Source: BJ22 sp021298375
GTDB lineage: Bacteria > Planctomycetota > Planctomycetia > Pirellulales > Pirellulaceae
NCBI GenBank assembly: GCA_046343015.1
Contig: JBKDOL010000088.1
Coordinates: 1-64,000 of the forward strand
DNA: 64,000 nucleotides
Reading direction: 5' to 3'
The position numbers and the translations under genes are program-made. Each line of letters starts with the position of its first letter. Position 1 is the first letter of the stretch. This document shows positions 54,988 to 63,739 of the stretch, piece by piece. The notes below the pieces were generated by a model. It worked only from the letters and a program-made list of their open reading frames with translations. It did not search any database and was not told where the DNA came from.

Positions 54988-56490
54988 ATGAAGACATCCG
55001 ATTTGAACCAGAGCCAGTTGAATGGTCCCGACTCTTTGGGCACGCGCCGCAGTTGGCTGCAGCGAATGGGCTGCGGCTTTGGGCTGGTGGGCCTGACCGG
55101 ACTATTGGCAGAGGAAGGCTTGGTCCGAGCCGCTACCGCGGATGATTCAACCCTGACCAGCGTCGATCCGCTGGCGCCGCGACAGCCACACTTCGCGCCG
55201 CGGGCCAAACGCGTGATCTGGATCTTCGTCAACGGCGGGCCGAGTCAAGTCGATACCTGGGACTACAAGCCGCAATTGGTAGCGGCCCATGGCAAATCGA
55301 TAAAGGATTTCGACAGGAACTTTTCCAATACGACCGGCTTCTTCAAGGATGCCGTTGGGAACTTGATGAAGTCGCCGTTTGAGTTTCAGCCGCGCGGCAA
55401 GTGCGGGAAGATGGTCTCCTCGATCTTTCCCCGATTGGGTGAGCATGTCGACAAGATGGCCTTCATCCACTCCGGTTACACCGAATCAAACAACCACTCC
55501 CCTGCCCTGTTTGCAATGAATACCGGGATGGCCCGGATGGGCTTTCCCTGCGTCGGCTCATGGGTGACTTATGGACTGGGCAGCGAGAGCCGGGACCTGC
55601 CCGCCTTCGTAGTGATGAGCGATCCTCTGGGACGCGGTCTCCCCAAGGGTCATGCGGCCAACTGGAGCGCGGGCTTTCTGCCGGGAGTTTATCAGGGCAC
55701 TCACCTGCGACCGACGGGCGACCCGATCGACAATCTCAAGCTGCCCACGCAATTGACAGCAACGACGCAGCGCCGCCAACTCGACGCGCTCAAGCAGCTC
55801 AATCAGTTGCACTTGTCCCGACACGCCGCCGAGACCGACCTCGCCGCTCGGATCGAGAGCTTTGAACTTGCCTATCGCATGCAGAGCACCGCGCCGGAAA
55901 CCCTTAATCTGGGCGATGAACCGGAGCACATTCGGAACCTGTATGGAATCGATGACCCGAAGTGCGGTCATTTTGCCCGGCAGTGCCTGATGGCTCGGCG
56001 GTTTCTGGAGCGCGGCGTACGGTTCGTACAGATTTACTCGGGGGGAATGGAGAACCAACGCTCCTGGGATGGGCATGTCGACATCGAAGGCAACCACAGG
56101 GAGTTTGCCGGCGAGACAGACCAGCCAGTCGCCGCGCTGCTCAGCGACCTGGAACAGCGTGGACTGCTGGAGGACACGCTGGTGATCTGGTGCGGCGAGT
56201 TTGGTCGGCTGCCAATCGCTCAGTTAGGTGACAAGCCTGGCCGGGACCACAATCCCCACTGCTTCACCGCCTGGCTGGCCGGGGGTGGAGTGAAGGGAGG
56301 CATCAGCCATGGCGAATCGGATGAGATCGGCTACAAGGCCGCCGTCAATCGTGTCCATCTCAATGATCTGCACGCCACCATCCTGCACTTGCTGGGGCTG
56401 GATCACAAGCGGCTGACGTACCTTTACAACGGCCGCAACTTCCGACTCACGGACGTCGCCGGTGAAGTAATCACACCGATTCTGGCCTGA
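54988..56490 (+). CDS. DUF1501 sulfatase-like exported protein
   Basis: This encodes 500 residues. The N-terminus has a twin-Arg export signal (TRRSWLQRMGCGFGLVGLTG). The alkaline-phosphatase-like core shows VIWIFVNGGPSQVDTWDYKP, HSGYTESNNHSPALFAMNTG and VIWCGEFGRLP, DKPGRDHNPHCFTAW, all typical of DUF1501. DUF1501 proteins are predicted hydrolases of the sulfatase superfamily and are the standard partner of PSD1/PSCyt proteins. The gene directly follows the PSD1 gene and is probably in the same transcript. A strong hairpin lies just after its stop codon. Confidence 0.95.
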   Translation: MKTSDLNQSQLNGPDSLGTRRSWLQRMGCGFGLVGLTGLLAEEGLVRAATADDSTLTSVDPLAPRQPHFAPRAKRVIWIFVNGGPSQVDTWDYKPQLVAAHGKSIKDFDRNFSNTTGFFKDAVGNLMKSPFEFQPRGKCGKMVSSIFPRLGEHVDKMAFIHSGYTESNNHSPALFAMNTGMARMGFPCVGSWVTYGLGSESRDLPAFVVMSDPLGRGLPKGHAANWSAGFLPGVYQGTHLRPTGDPIDNLKLPTQLTATTQRRQLDALKQLNQLHLSRHAAETDLAARIESFELAYRMQSTAPETLNLGDEPEHIRNLYGIDDPKCGHFARQCLMARRFLERGVRFVQIYSGGMENQRSWDGHVDIEGNHREFAGETDQPVAALLSDLEQRGLLEDTLVIWCGEFGRLPIAQLGDKPGRDHNPHCFTAWLAGGGVKGGISHGESDEIGYKAAVNRVHLNDLHATILHLLGLDHKRLTYLYNGRNFRLTDVAGEVITPILA

Positions 56491-56525
56491 GCGCCCGGCT
56501 AATCCGCCCAAAGCTCGCCGGGCGC
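56491..56525 (+). terminator. hairpin after the DUF1501 gene
   Basis: A perfect 9-bp inverted repeat (GCGCCCGGC ... GCCGGGCGC) with a 17-base loop begins at the base after the stop codon. There is no T-run, so it may be a 3' protective structure or a weak terminator. Confidence 0.55.
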
Positions 56526-56598
56526 GCCGAGTGCAAGTCGAGTGCGCGAGGGTAGGATTGGCCGAGTTCCCCGGAGTGTCCCGGGACAGACTGCGGGG

Positions 56599-56847
56599 CT
56601 AACTTTTTCCCCGCCAAACAACTTTGTGCCAATGCATCTTTCCGCAGTTTGGGCAAAGCAGTAATTTGCGGGGCTGGCCGGCGGCTTTCCAGCGGATTCC
56701 CCCCATTTCCCAAATCGAGCGGGCGTGTCCACAGGGGCACTCGGCCATCCACTGCCTCGACTCGGCCTCCATCGATTCGCCCCAACTCCGGGGTAAGATC
56801 CACTTAAACAGCCGCTGGGCTCGACTCAAAGGTTGCTCACGGTTCAT
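56599..56847 (-). CDS. small zinc-ribbon protein
   Basis: This encodes 82 residues. Two Cys pairs of zinc-ribbon type are present: CPCGHARS near residue 38 and CPNCGKMHWHKV near residue 65. A Trp-rich central stretch (SIWEMGGIRWKAAG) lies between them, a pattern that looks conserved rather than random. The family is not recognised with certainty. It is encoded convergently with the DUF1501 gene and divergently from the gene at 57099. The start at 56847 has no strong ribosome binding site. Confidence 0.7.
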   Translation of the reverse strand: MNREQPLSRAQRLFKWILPRSWGESMEAESRQWMAECPCGHARSIWEMGGIRWKAAGQPRKLLLCPNCGKMHWHKVVWRGKS

Positions 56848-57098
56848 GCAGCAAGTTGCCTGAAATATGATTGCCAGGTGGCCACCCGGTCGGCGGCGTT
56901 AGAGTTAGATTGTATCCCTCAACGGCGCGGCGGGGCACTCTTTACCGGCCCAATCAATCGGGGGAATTTTCAGGCTGCTGTACAGCCGGATCCAAGCCTC
57001 CCGATCAGGCCTTTGGTCGACTGAGTCTCGGTCCGTTTGGGCACCAGTCGCCGGTCCCCTATTCATTCCAAGTATCACTTTCCCGGGATTGGACTTTC

Positions 57099-57584
57099 AT
57101 GACAGAGATTGCTTTGAGCGCTGCGGTGAGCGCACTGCAAGGAATTTACGGCGGACCGGAAGTGCAAGGGATGGGGAGCAGCGTGAAAGAGGTCGAAGTC
57201 CCCGCGGGCACATCCATGGAGGCCGTGGCGAAGCAGCGGTATCAGCAATTCTGCGGAGAGATCTGGGAACGCTTTGGACCAGAGAACTGGCTGGGGCAGT
57301 GGGCGGAAGTTTACCACCGCCCCAATGGCCTCAGCGGCGACATCGTTCGGGAGCTGCGCGAACTGAAAGACCACCCGGCGGAACTGGCTGGATCCATGTT
57401 GCTCGATAACATCGACGAGCCGGAGTCGGCGGTGGCTGCACTTCGGGGAGTTTTCGACCACCCTTCCATCGAGGAGCTGTCGATTTTTCGGCTGGGAGAT
57501 GGCGAAGCCTACAGCGGCGTGCTGATCGCGGCTCAGTCAAAGGCAAGCAAACCGCTGGTGACGCTCACTTTTCTGATGGATTGA
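57099..57584 (+). CDS. conserved-looking hypothetical protein
   Basis: This encodes 161 residues from the ATG at 57099, which has a GGGATTGGAC stretch upstream. It is soluble and acidic with no signal. The sequence has regular helix-strand order and ends in strands LSIFRLGDGEAYSGVLIAA and ASKPLVTLTFLMD. I cannot assign a domain. An upstream in-frame extension from 56871 is unlike coding sequence. It lies convergent to rex, with a 54-bp gap. Confidence 0.65.
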   Translation: MTEIALSAAVSALQGIYGGPEVQGMGSSVKEVEVPAGTSMEAVAKQRYQQFCGEIWERFGPENWLGQWAEVYHRPNGLSGDIVRELRELKDHPAELAGSMLLDNIDEPESAVAALRGVFDHPSIEELSIFRLGDGEAYSGVLIAAQSKASKPLVTLTFLMD

Positions 57585-57638
57585 CTTGGACTGGAGCGCG
57601 GCTCGGGAGCGGCTTGGGGCTCGAGCGCGATCCGGCGG

Positions 57639-58304
57639 CTATTCTGCAGCCCGAGCGGCGCCTTTGGAGCGCGTCCGAAAAGAAAGCTGCTGAAGCTCGG
57701 CAGCGACATCGACGTTGACGTACTCGCCTTCGCCGAGGGAAGTCGGCGCGAAGTTGAGAATGCCACTGACGCCGGCCGACCAGAGCTGCTTGGCTACCTC
57801 CAAGGCAACCTCAGCCGGAACCGCGAGCATGGCCAAGCTGACTTTTTGCGTTTTGACTACCGACTCGAGCTCTTCGAGGCTCTGCACGACTCGGTGGCCG
57901 ACCCGGACTCCAATCTTCCGCGGATCCGTATCAAATGCGGCCACGATTTCGAATCCACGCGACTGGAATCCGGGATATGAAATCAGGGCTCTGCCGAGGT
58001 TGCCCATTCCGACGACAATCGTCCGCTGCACCAGCGACAAACCGAGCGAATCCTTGATTTGCTCGATCAGGTTGCGGACGTTATAGCCGCGGCCGCTGAC
58101 GCCGCTGACCCCGATAAACTGAAAATCACTGCGGACGCTCGCCGAGGTGATGCCCAAGCGATCCGCGAGTCGACTGCTGGAGATCGTCTCTTCGCCTTTT
58201 TCGGCCAAATCGCCCAGCTCGCGCAGGTACAACGTCAACCGCGAGACTGTCGCGGCAGGAACCGGTCCGGAGCGGGAATTGCGGGGGCGGGAGGTTGGAC
58301 TCAT
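57639..58304 (-). CDS. rex: redox-sensing transcriptional repressor Rex
   Basis: This encodes 221 residues from the ATG at 58304. The N-terminal winged helix (VSRLTLYLRELGDLA, SSRLADRLGITSASVRSDFQF) and the family block GVSGRGYNVRNLIEQI are clear. The NAD(H)-binding Rossmann domain has VVGMGNLGRAL (Gly99-Gly101-Gly104), and a final NFAPTSL loop is present. Rex senses the NADH/NAD ratio and represses respiratory or fermentative genes. It is encoded divergently from a TlpA-like thioredoxin gene, about 110 bp away. I found no obvious Rex operator (TTGTGAA-N4-TTCACAA) in that gap. Confidence 0.94.
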   Translation of the reverse strand: MSPTSRPRNSRSGPVPAATVSRLTLYLRELGDLAEKGEETISSSRLADRLGITSASVRSDFQFIGVSGVSGRGYNVRNLIEQIKDSLGLSLVQRTIVVGMGNLGRALISYPGFQSRGFEIVAAFDTDPRKIGVRVGHRVVQSLEELESVVKTQKVSLAMLAVPAEVALEVAKQLWSAGVSGILNFAPTSLGEGEYVNVDVAAELQQLSFRTRSKGAARAAE

Positions 58305-58415
58305 GGCGTCCAAGTTAACCCGAAGCCATCGGTTCGGCGAGTGGCTCAAGTTGGACAAACTGACGCGTCCTGTTATCGTTTTGGGTAGCTCACTCCGAGG
58401 AAAAGGTTGCGCGAG

Positions 58416-59663
58416 ATGTTTCCCATGCCACTTCGAACCAGTGCCGAATTCGTTCTCCCATCCACAGTCACCCGGTTGGCGACATTGGCAATTTCCGTTG
58501 ATCCTGCGGCGAACACCGCGCGGTTGATCAGGGCTCGATGGCGGCTATCGTTTTGGCAGCTGTTGCTGGGCCTGCTTCCCCTGATACCGGGATTGAACAG
58601 CCAACCTGTTCTCGGTCAGTCAGCTTCCCCAACCGGTTCCGAGGTTCCCGCTTACGGCCCCCTGGGAATCGAGTTGAGTCTCGTTCCGCAGACACTTCTC
58701 GGGTTGATTCACGCTCCAGAGGTTCAGCAGGAGATTCAGCTGAAGGAGGGCGAGGAGTCGGCTTTCCTCAAGGCACTCAGGGAAATCGATGGGCCTTGGT
58801 GGCGCGCCCGCAACCTCTCCGCAACCGAGCGCAGGACCGTCATTGCCCAACAGGAAGGCCTATTGATGGAACTGCTGAGTAAACAGCTCAACCCAACTCA
58901 ACTGAACCGTTTGCGGCAAATCGAACTCCAGGCTCAAGGCGCGAGAATGCTGCTGAGACCCGAAGTCGGCGATTTTCTGCAACTCAGTCCAGCGCAGCGT
59001 TCAGAAGCGGAAGCCTTGTTCTCGGAAACTGAAAGGCAGTTGGCGGAAGCTAACCTTCCGGAGAATCGGGGTGAGCAAACGAAACTCAATGCCGCGCAGC
59101 AAACGAAGCGCGGCGAAGCAGCGGCGGCGCTGAAACTGCTATCGCCAGTTCAGCAGCAAAAACTCCCTGATCTGCTTGGGCCGAAATTCGACACAACCAG
59201 ACTCAGTCGGATTTACCCCTTGGCCCCCGAACTGATCAATTCCGCGGCTTGGGTCGGCGATCGGCAGGTAAAACTGGAGGAATTACGCGGCCGGGTGGTG
59301 CTGCTGCATTTTTATGCCTTCCAGTGCCGCAACTGCCAAGCCAACTTCAAGCACTACAACCGCTGGCAGGAAACGTTGTCCTCGCGCGGAGTCGTCGTAG
59401 TGGGGATTCAGACTCCCGAACTGGAAGACGAACGCGACCCGGCTCAAGTGGCCGCTGCAGCAAAGGAGCATGGATTCCAGTTCCCAGTGCTCATCGATCT
59501 GGAGAACGCCAACTGGAATGCCTGGAGCAACACGATGTGGCCGACGGTCTACGTTATTGACCGCGAGGGCTATATCCGAATGTGGTGGCAAGGCGAACTC
59601 AACTGGCAAGGCGCCAAGGGAGACCAAGCCATCGAGGAACTGGTGGAAAAGCTGCTCGACTGA
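58416..59663 (+). CDS. TlpA/redoxin-like secreted thioredoxin protein
   Basis: This encodes 415 residues from the ATG at 58416, with GAGGAAAAGG upstream. A hydrophobic stretch (FWQLLLGLLPLIPGL) near residues 46-60 suggests export. The middle 190 residues are helical (LQLSPAQRSEAEALF type). The C-terminal thioredoxin fold starts near WVGDRQVKLEELRGRVVLLHF and carries the CxxC pair Cys304-Arg-Asn-Cys307, then FPVLID, WPTVYVIDREGYI. It is probably a periplasmic disulfide or peroxide redox protein. It faces rex, which fits a redox theme but does not prove a link. Confidence 0.9.
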   Translation: MFPMPLRTSAEFVLPSTVTRLATLAISVDPAANTARLIRARWRLSFWQLLLGLLPLIPGLNSQPVLGQSASPTGSEVPAYGPLGIELSLVPQTLLGLIHAPEVQQEIQLKEGEESAFLKALREIDGPWWRARNLSATERRTVIAQQEGLLMELLSKQLNPTQLNRLRQIELQAQGARMLLRPEVGDFLQLSPAQRSEAEALFSETERQLAEANLPENRGEQTKLNAAQQTKRGEAAAALKLLSPVQQQKLPDLLGPKFDTTRLSRIYPLAPELINSAAWVGDRQVKLEELRGRVVLLHFYAFQCRNCQANFKHYNRWQETLSSRGVVVVGIQTPELEDERDPAQVAAAAKEHGFQFPVLIDLENANWNAWSNTMWPTVYVIDREGYIRMWWQGELNWQGAKGDQAIEELVEKLLD

Positions 59664-59695
59664 ACCAGCCGGCAGCGATGCCCTCAGCGGGAAAA

Positions 59696-61639
59696 CTACT
59701 GAGCGGGGGGTGCGGCCTGCTCATTTGCCGCGGTCAGTTTCGCGAGCAAGTCATCTTGCTGGTAGCGGAGCTTGGCCCCACCGGCATGGTGCCGAACCTG
59801 ATTCCGTCCGCCGCGCTTGGATTCGTAGAGCGTTTCGTCGGCGCGCTCGAACAGTTGCTTGCAGTCAGAGGCATCCAATAGTGAGGTCGCCAGGCCGACG
59901 GAGACGGTGACTTTGAGCTCCTTGTCGAGATAGTTGAGCGGTGAGCTTTCCACTTTGGCCCGGTACCTCTCCAGCAGCTGCATCGCTTCCACGGGGGTGG
60001 TGTTCGGCAGCAGCATGCAGAATTCCTCACCGCCGTAGCGGAAGGCTGTATCTTCCGTATTGCCGCGAGCGCACGAGCCGAAAATCTTGGCGACGTGCTT
60101 GAGCACTTCGTCGCCGGCAGCATGTCCATGGACGTCGTTGAACTTTTTAAAGTGGTCGATGTCGGAGATGGCAATGGTCAGCGGTTTTCCGCTGGCCACC
60201 GCTTCCGCGAGCCGGTCGAAAAAGACCTGTTCAAAATAGCGGCTGTTGTACAAGCCGGTCATCCGGTCCGTGATCGACTGACTGTAGAGTCGGGTCTTGT
60301 TGAGGTTGACCGCTGCCTGGTCGGCGAGCCCCAGCAGGAGAGCAATGTCCTCTTCGGTGAACCGGCCGAGCGGGTCGAGTACCTTGTTGCCCTGGTCGTC
60401 CAGCATCACCTTGTTGGTCATGGTGATGACGCCTTCCAACTCGTTGCCGTAAAGAATCGGCACGCTGGCAATGCAATACACAGCATGTTGACCGACTTGG
60501 GGAATCTGCGTCCGGTCATTAACGCGAATCGGCTTCTTGGATTGGGCGCAGATGCCGGCCACTCCTTCGCCCAGTTCGAAGGACTTGGTTTCGACCAGTC
60601 CGTTGTTGATTTCGTCGCGGACATTTGCCGGGATATTTCCCCAGACGACCCGGATTTCGAGCTTCTGAGTGATCTTGTTGAAGATCATCAGGTTGCCCTT
60701 CTGGGTCATCAGGACATCGACGGCCTTGTTGAGCGTCTCGATACAGAGCTTCTTGAAATCGTTGACGTTCGCGATCTGTTGATTGATGTCGTACAACGTC
60801 TGAATGTTCTTGAGAATGCGTTCGTTCTTCTCGTATTTCAGCGTGGAGTCGATATTGGTGATTGCAATCGACGCAAGCTCCTGAATGAAAGCGTAATCGC
60901 TCTCGGGAATCTGCGAACCATCCTCCCGTTCGCCGATCGTCAGGATGCCGAGAACTTCACCGCTCTTGATCAGTGGACACCAGACGTCCGACTTGAGCAC
61001 TTCGAGGTTCCAATGATGCCAGGCGTGGCGAAAGCGGGCGCCGCGCTGCATGTCCCGGACACTGAAGACGTTCCCCTGCTGAATCAGCTGCCAGAGCAAA
61101 CCGGCATTTTTCGGGAACTTGAACATGTAAATGGACTCTTCCATCCCGGATTCATGGATGAACTTGTCATCCAGCCCGTAGTGGGCCTTGACCCGGTAAA
61201 AGTCCTGGGAGTTCTCAAGGTCGTCCTTGAGCAGCACTGCGGTGTTGATTGCGCTGTACTTTTCGCGCACCACCGCCATGAAAGTTTCGAGCAGTTGTTT
61301 GAGATTGAGAATGTTGCTCAAACCCTTACCGGATTGGAGCAGCGCCCGCATCTCGAAGATCTCAATATCCTGTTCAATCGCTTTGTTGCGATAATATTGG
61401 AGTTCGCGCTTGACGGTTGTCAGCGAGGTCGTCTCGCGCGGGCCAACGGTCGGATCGCCCGCCCCGGAAATGGCGGCACTGCACTCCGCCCGGGCTGCCT
61501 GGGCGAGTTGGCAAACCGGATTGACAATGGTCTCATTCCGCTGGACCGAGACTTCAGGGGCTGCCAAGACTGCAGCGGGCGGGGTCACCACGTTGAATGT
61601 CTCGGCTGCGGTAGATGACTGTTCCGTAAATGGGCTCAT
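59696..61639 (-). CDS. GAF-GGDEF diguanylate cyclase
   Basis: This encodes 647 residues from the ATG at 61639. After a disordered N-terminus come two GAF-like domains, at about residues 120-270 and 285-450 (DVWCPLIKSGEVLGILTIGE; GVAGICAQSKKPIRVND). The GGDEF domain occupies about 480-630. It has ISDIDHFKKFNDVHGHAAGDEVLKHVA and the catalytic RYGGEEFCMLLP, so c-di-GMP synthesis is likely. The usual RxxD inhibitory I-site upstream of GGEEF is not seen; the position is NTED. The ligand of the GAF domains is unknown. No membrane helix is visible, so the protein is probably cytoplasmic. Confidence 0.93.
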   Translation of the reverse strand: MSPFTEQSSTAAETFNVVTPPAAVLAAPEVSVQRNETIVNPVCQLAQAARAECSAAISGAGDPTVGPRETTSLTTVKRELQYYRNKAIEQDIEIFEMRALLQSGKGLSNILNLKQLLETFMAVVREKYSAINTAVLLKDDLENSQDFYRVKAHYGLDDKFIHESGMEESIYMFKFPKNAGLLWQLIQQGNVFSVRDMQRGARFRHAWHHWNLEVLKSDVWCPLIKSGEVLGILTIGEREDGSQIPESDYAFIQELASIAITNIDSTLKYEKNERILKNIQTLYDINQQIANVNDFKKLCIETLNKAVDVLMTQKGNLMIFNKITQKLEIRVVWGNIPANVRDEINNGLVETKSFELGEGVAGICAQSKKPIRVNDRTQIPQVGQHAVYCIASVPILYGNELEGVITMTNKVMLDDQGNKVLDPLGRFTEEDIALLLGLADQAAVNLNKTRLYSQSITDRMTGLYNSRYFEQVFFDRLAEAVASGKPLTIAISDIDHFKKFNDVHGHAAGDEVLKHVAKIFGSCARGNTEDTAFRYGGEEFCMLLPNTTPVEAMQLLERYRAKVESSPLNYLDKELKVTVSVGLATSLLDASDCKQLFERADETLYESKRGGRNQVRHHAGGAKLRYQQDDLLAKLTAANEQAAPPAQ

Positions 61640-61850
61640 TTCTGAACTCTCGGGAAACGCGGGAGGCCCGGCGTTCCAAACAGTCGGATCGCAGGCCAAT
61701 TAGCTGTCGCGAGAGTGTAGCCTGCGGTTCGGGGCCGGGCCCGAGTTTCGTTGAAAGTTTGCCGAAGATGACGGTTGTAGGGTCTCGTCAGGCGAAAACC
61801 GGGATGCCAGAAGCGCGACCAGTTCGCAAACCTGAACAAATCTGCGCTCG

Positions 61851-63221
61851 CTACTCATTCCAGGCTTCGACCAGCAATTCGTGCAGTTGCTCGAGAATCG
61901 ACTTCAGCTGATCTTGCAGGTCGCGATTGGTTTGCTCATCCAGTGCGCCGGCACTGCGAAACCCGAAGACTCCACCTCGACAAAAGGCCAGGCCCTTCAG
62001 GGCGCGTTTTAATTGGACAATCACCGCCGCCCGACTGGCCCGGGACTCAATTTCCAAACCCGTCGCTTGAGCCAAACCGCCCAGCAGTTCCCCAACTCCA
62101 TTCAGAGCAGTCAGGTAAAAACCGTTTTCAGACTTTAAGCCGGGACCGAGCGCCGTCAGCCGCAGGTAGAGCTGTTCGGCCGCACTCAGGGCCGGGTGCT
62201 TGTGGCGTCTCTCGCCTCGGTGCGGACCAGCCCGCCAGGTTGATTCCGGATCCGGCCAATCAAGGGCCTCATCTTCGCAATTCCGGGACAAGTCCTCAGC
62301 GTCCGCTGCCCATTGCGCCAGGTCTTCAACTCCGGCGTCGTTATCCCACTTCCCCTGCTCCAGCGTGCCGGTATCCGTCTCCCCGGTCGGCTCGAAACCA
62401 GAGGTATCCGGACGTCCCGATCGCGATTCCTGCAGGGCGGCCAGCAAGGCTTCATCCGTGGAGAGGCCTTGCCCCCGCCCCTCTTCAATCCGCCGCATCA
62501 GCCGCTCCTGCCGAACCTCAGCTTCGCGCCGGGCCCTCGAATAGAGCCTGACGATGTCCTCCAGCGATGGTTCGCCCTCCGTAGACTCCGGGCTCAGCGC
62601 GCCCGCCGGGCTCAGCGCGCCCGCTTCAGACTCGGTCTCAGGGTCGGCCCTCATTTTGCGGGCGACCAATTCAGCAACTCGTGTGATTCGGGCAGCGAGG
62701 AGTTCCGGATCCTCAGCAGCCTCCGGTGAAAACGCCGAGCCCTCGAGACCCTCTCCCAGTCCACTGATGGCTGCCTCAAGAAACTTCAGCCTGCGGGTCA
62801 ACTCATGTGCGTCGCGTTGCCGGTAGTATCCGGATTCATCTTCGACTTCCAGATTGCTGAAAAATTCGGTTCTCAACGCGTCAAACAGTGAGACGACGGC
62901 AACATGTCCTTGCAGGCTGCCAAACTGCGTTTTTACAAAACAACACGGCGACTCTGCCAAGGGCCGATCTTCGGCCTGTCTGATCTCAAACAGATTCAAG
63001 AGTTGCCCCTCGGGGGAGAGCAAGAGCGAGAGCGTATCCTGACCGGGGGCCATTTGCACCAGCAGACCGCGAACGACGCGCCGCGAATCCTGCTGGCCAA
63101 ACGAGCGCCAGATCGTCGCTTGTCCGCCCAAGGCGGAAACCACATCGAGCACGCGATCCTCAAACTCCTCGACGCGAGCCAAATCGTCGAGTGTTCCGCG
63201 ATAATGAATCGTGACTCCCAT
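61851..63221 (-). CDS. hypothetical protein with helical repeats
   Basis: This encodes 456 residues. GAGAGG lies about nine bases before the ATG at 63221, which supports the start. The N-terminal 120 residues look like a small alpha/beta domain (MGVTIHYRGTLDDLARVEEF). The middle is highly charged and partly repeated (two AGALSP units), with a helix-rich, coiled-coil-like part near RLYSRARREAEVRQERL. The C-terminus is helical (LQDQLKSILEQLHELLVE). I do not recognise a family. It may be planctomycete-specific. It is separated by 211 bp from the diguanylate cyclase gene on the same strand. Confidence 0.75.
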   Translation of the reverse strand: MGVTIHYRGTLDDLARVEEFEDRVLDVVSALGGQATIWRSFGQQDSRRVVRGLLVQMAPGQDTLSLLLSPEGQLLNLFEIRQAEDRPLAESPCCFVKTQFGSLQGHVAVVSLFDALRTEFFSNLEVEDESGYYRQRDAHELTRRLKFLEAAISGLGEGLEGSAFSPEAAEDPELLAARITRVAELVARKMRADPETESEAGALSPAGALSPESTEGEPSLEDIVRLYSRARREAEVRQERLMRRIEEGRGQGLSTDEALLAALQESRSGRPDTSGFEPTGETDTGTLEQGKWDNDAGVEDLAQWAADAEDLSRNCEDEALDWPDPESTWRAGPHRGERRHKHPALSAAEQLYLRLTALGPGLKSENGFYLTALNGVGELLGGLAQATGLEIESRASRAAVIVQLKRALKGLAFCRGGVFGFRSAGALDEQTNRDLQDQLKSILEQLHELLVEAWNE

Positions 63222-63739
63222 CCGAACAACCTCTCAGCTCAATGGCCTCACTGATTGAAAGGGGCAACCCTGATCAATACGTCAAAGCCATCACAGTGTA
63301 TCGGTTCATCAATTCAGAAACAAAAGCTTTCGCTTGCTGACTGAGGAACCGGTTTCCATACCGACACGATCCCTCAGGACACGTTCCCTCAGGACAGCCA
63401 GCGATGCCGCCGCTGGCATGCCGACCAAACCCAAGCCAGACCAAAAATTGGTCCCTGCACCAGCGGTCGCCTGCCATCTGGTCCAACCCCACGGCAACGA
63501 GGTTCGAGGTTCCGGGCTGAGGGGCACCAAGCAAGGCTGAGGGGCTGAAATCGGTTCGCCCGATCTCAAGCAACCGGAAAATCCTCTGGCGGGCGAATGC
63601 AAGCCAAATCCCGCTTTCCCCCCATCAAGGGCATCATAACCGGCAGAAGCGAAGCAAAATGCGTCCCATTTGCCGAGAATGCGGGGAGGGTTGCAGGGTG
63701 AAAAAACCGCTCCTCAACTAAAATGGGGAACGAAAGGTG
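63222..63739. other. intergenic region before the right-edge gene
   Basis: This 518-bp divergent gap should contain two promoters. It contains a pair of 15-bp tandem repeats at 63366-63395. I see no supported gene; the minus-strand frames here overlap the repeat and lack domains. Confidence 0.4.
63366..63395. repeat. two 15-bp tandem repeats
   Basis: ACGATCCCTCAGGAC is directly followed by ACGTTCCCTCAGGAC in the intergenic region upstream of the FGE-like gene. Confidence 0.7.

Noticed and set aside
60095..61618. 507-residue open frame antisense to the diguanylate cyclase gene
   Set aside because: It lies fully inside a clear GAF-GGDEF gene on the other strand, has no domain or signal features, and arises from the codon bias of the true gene.
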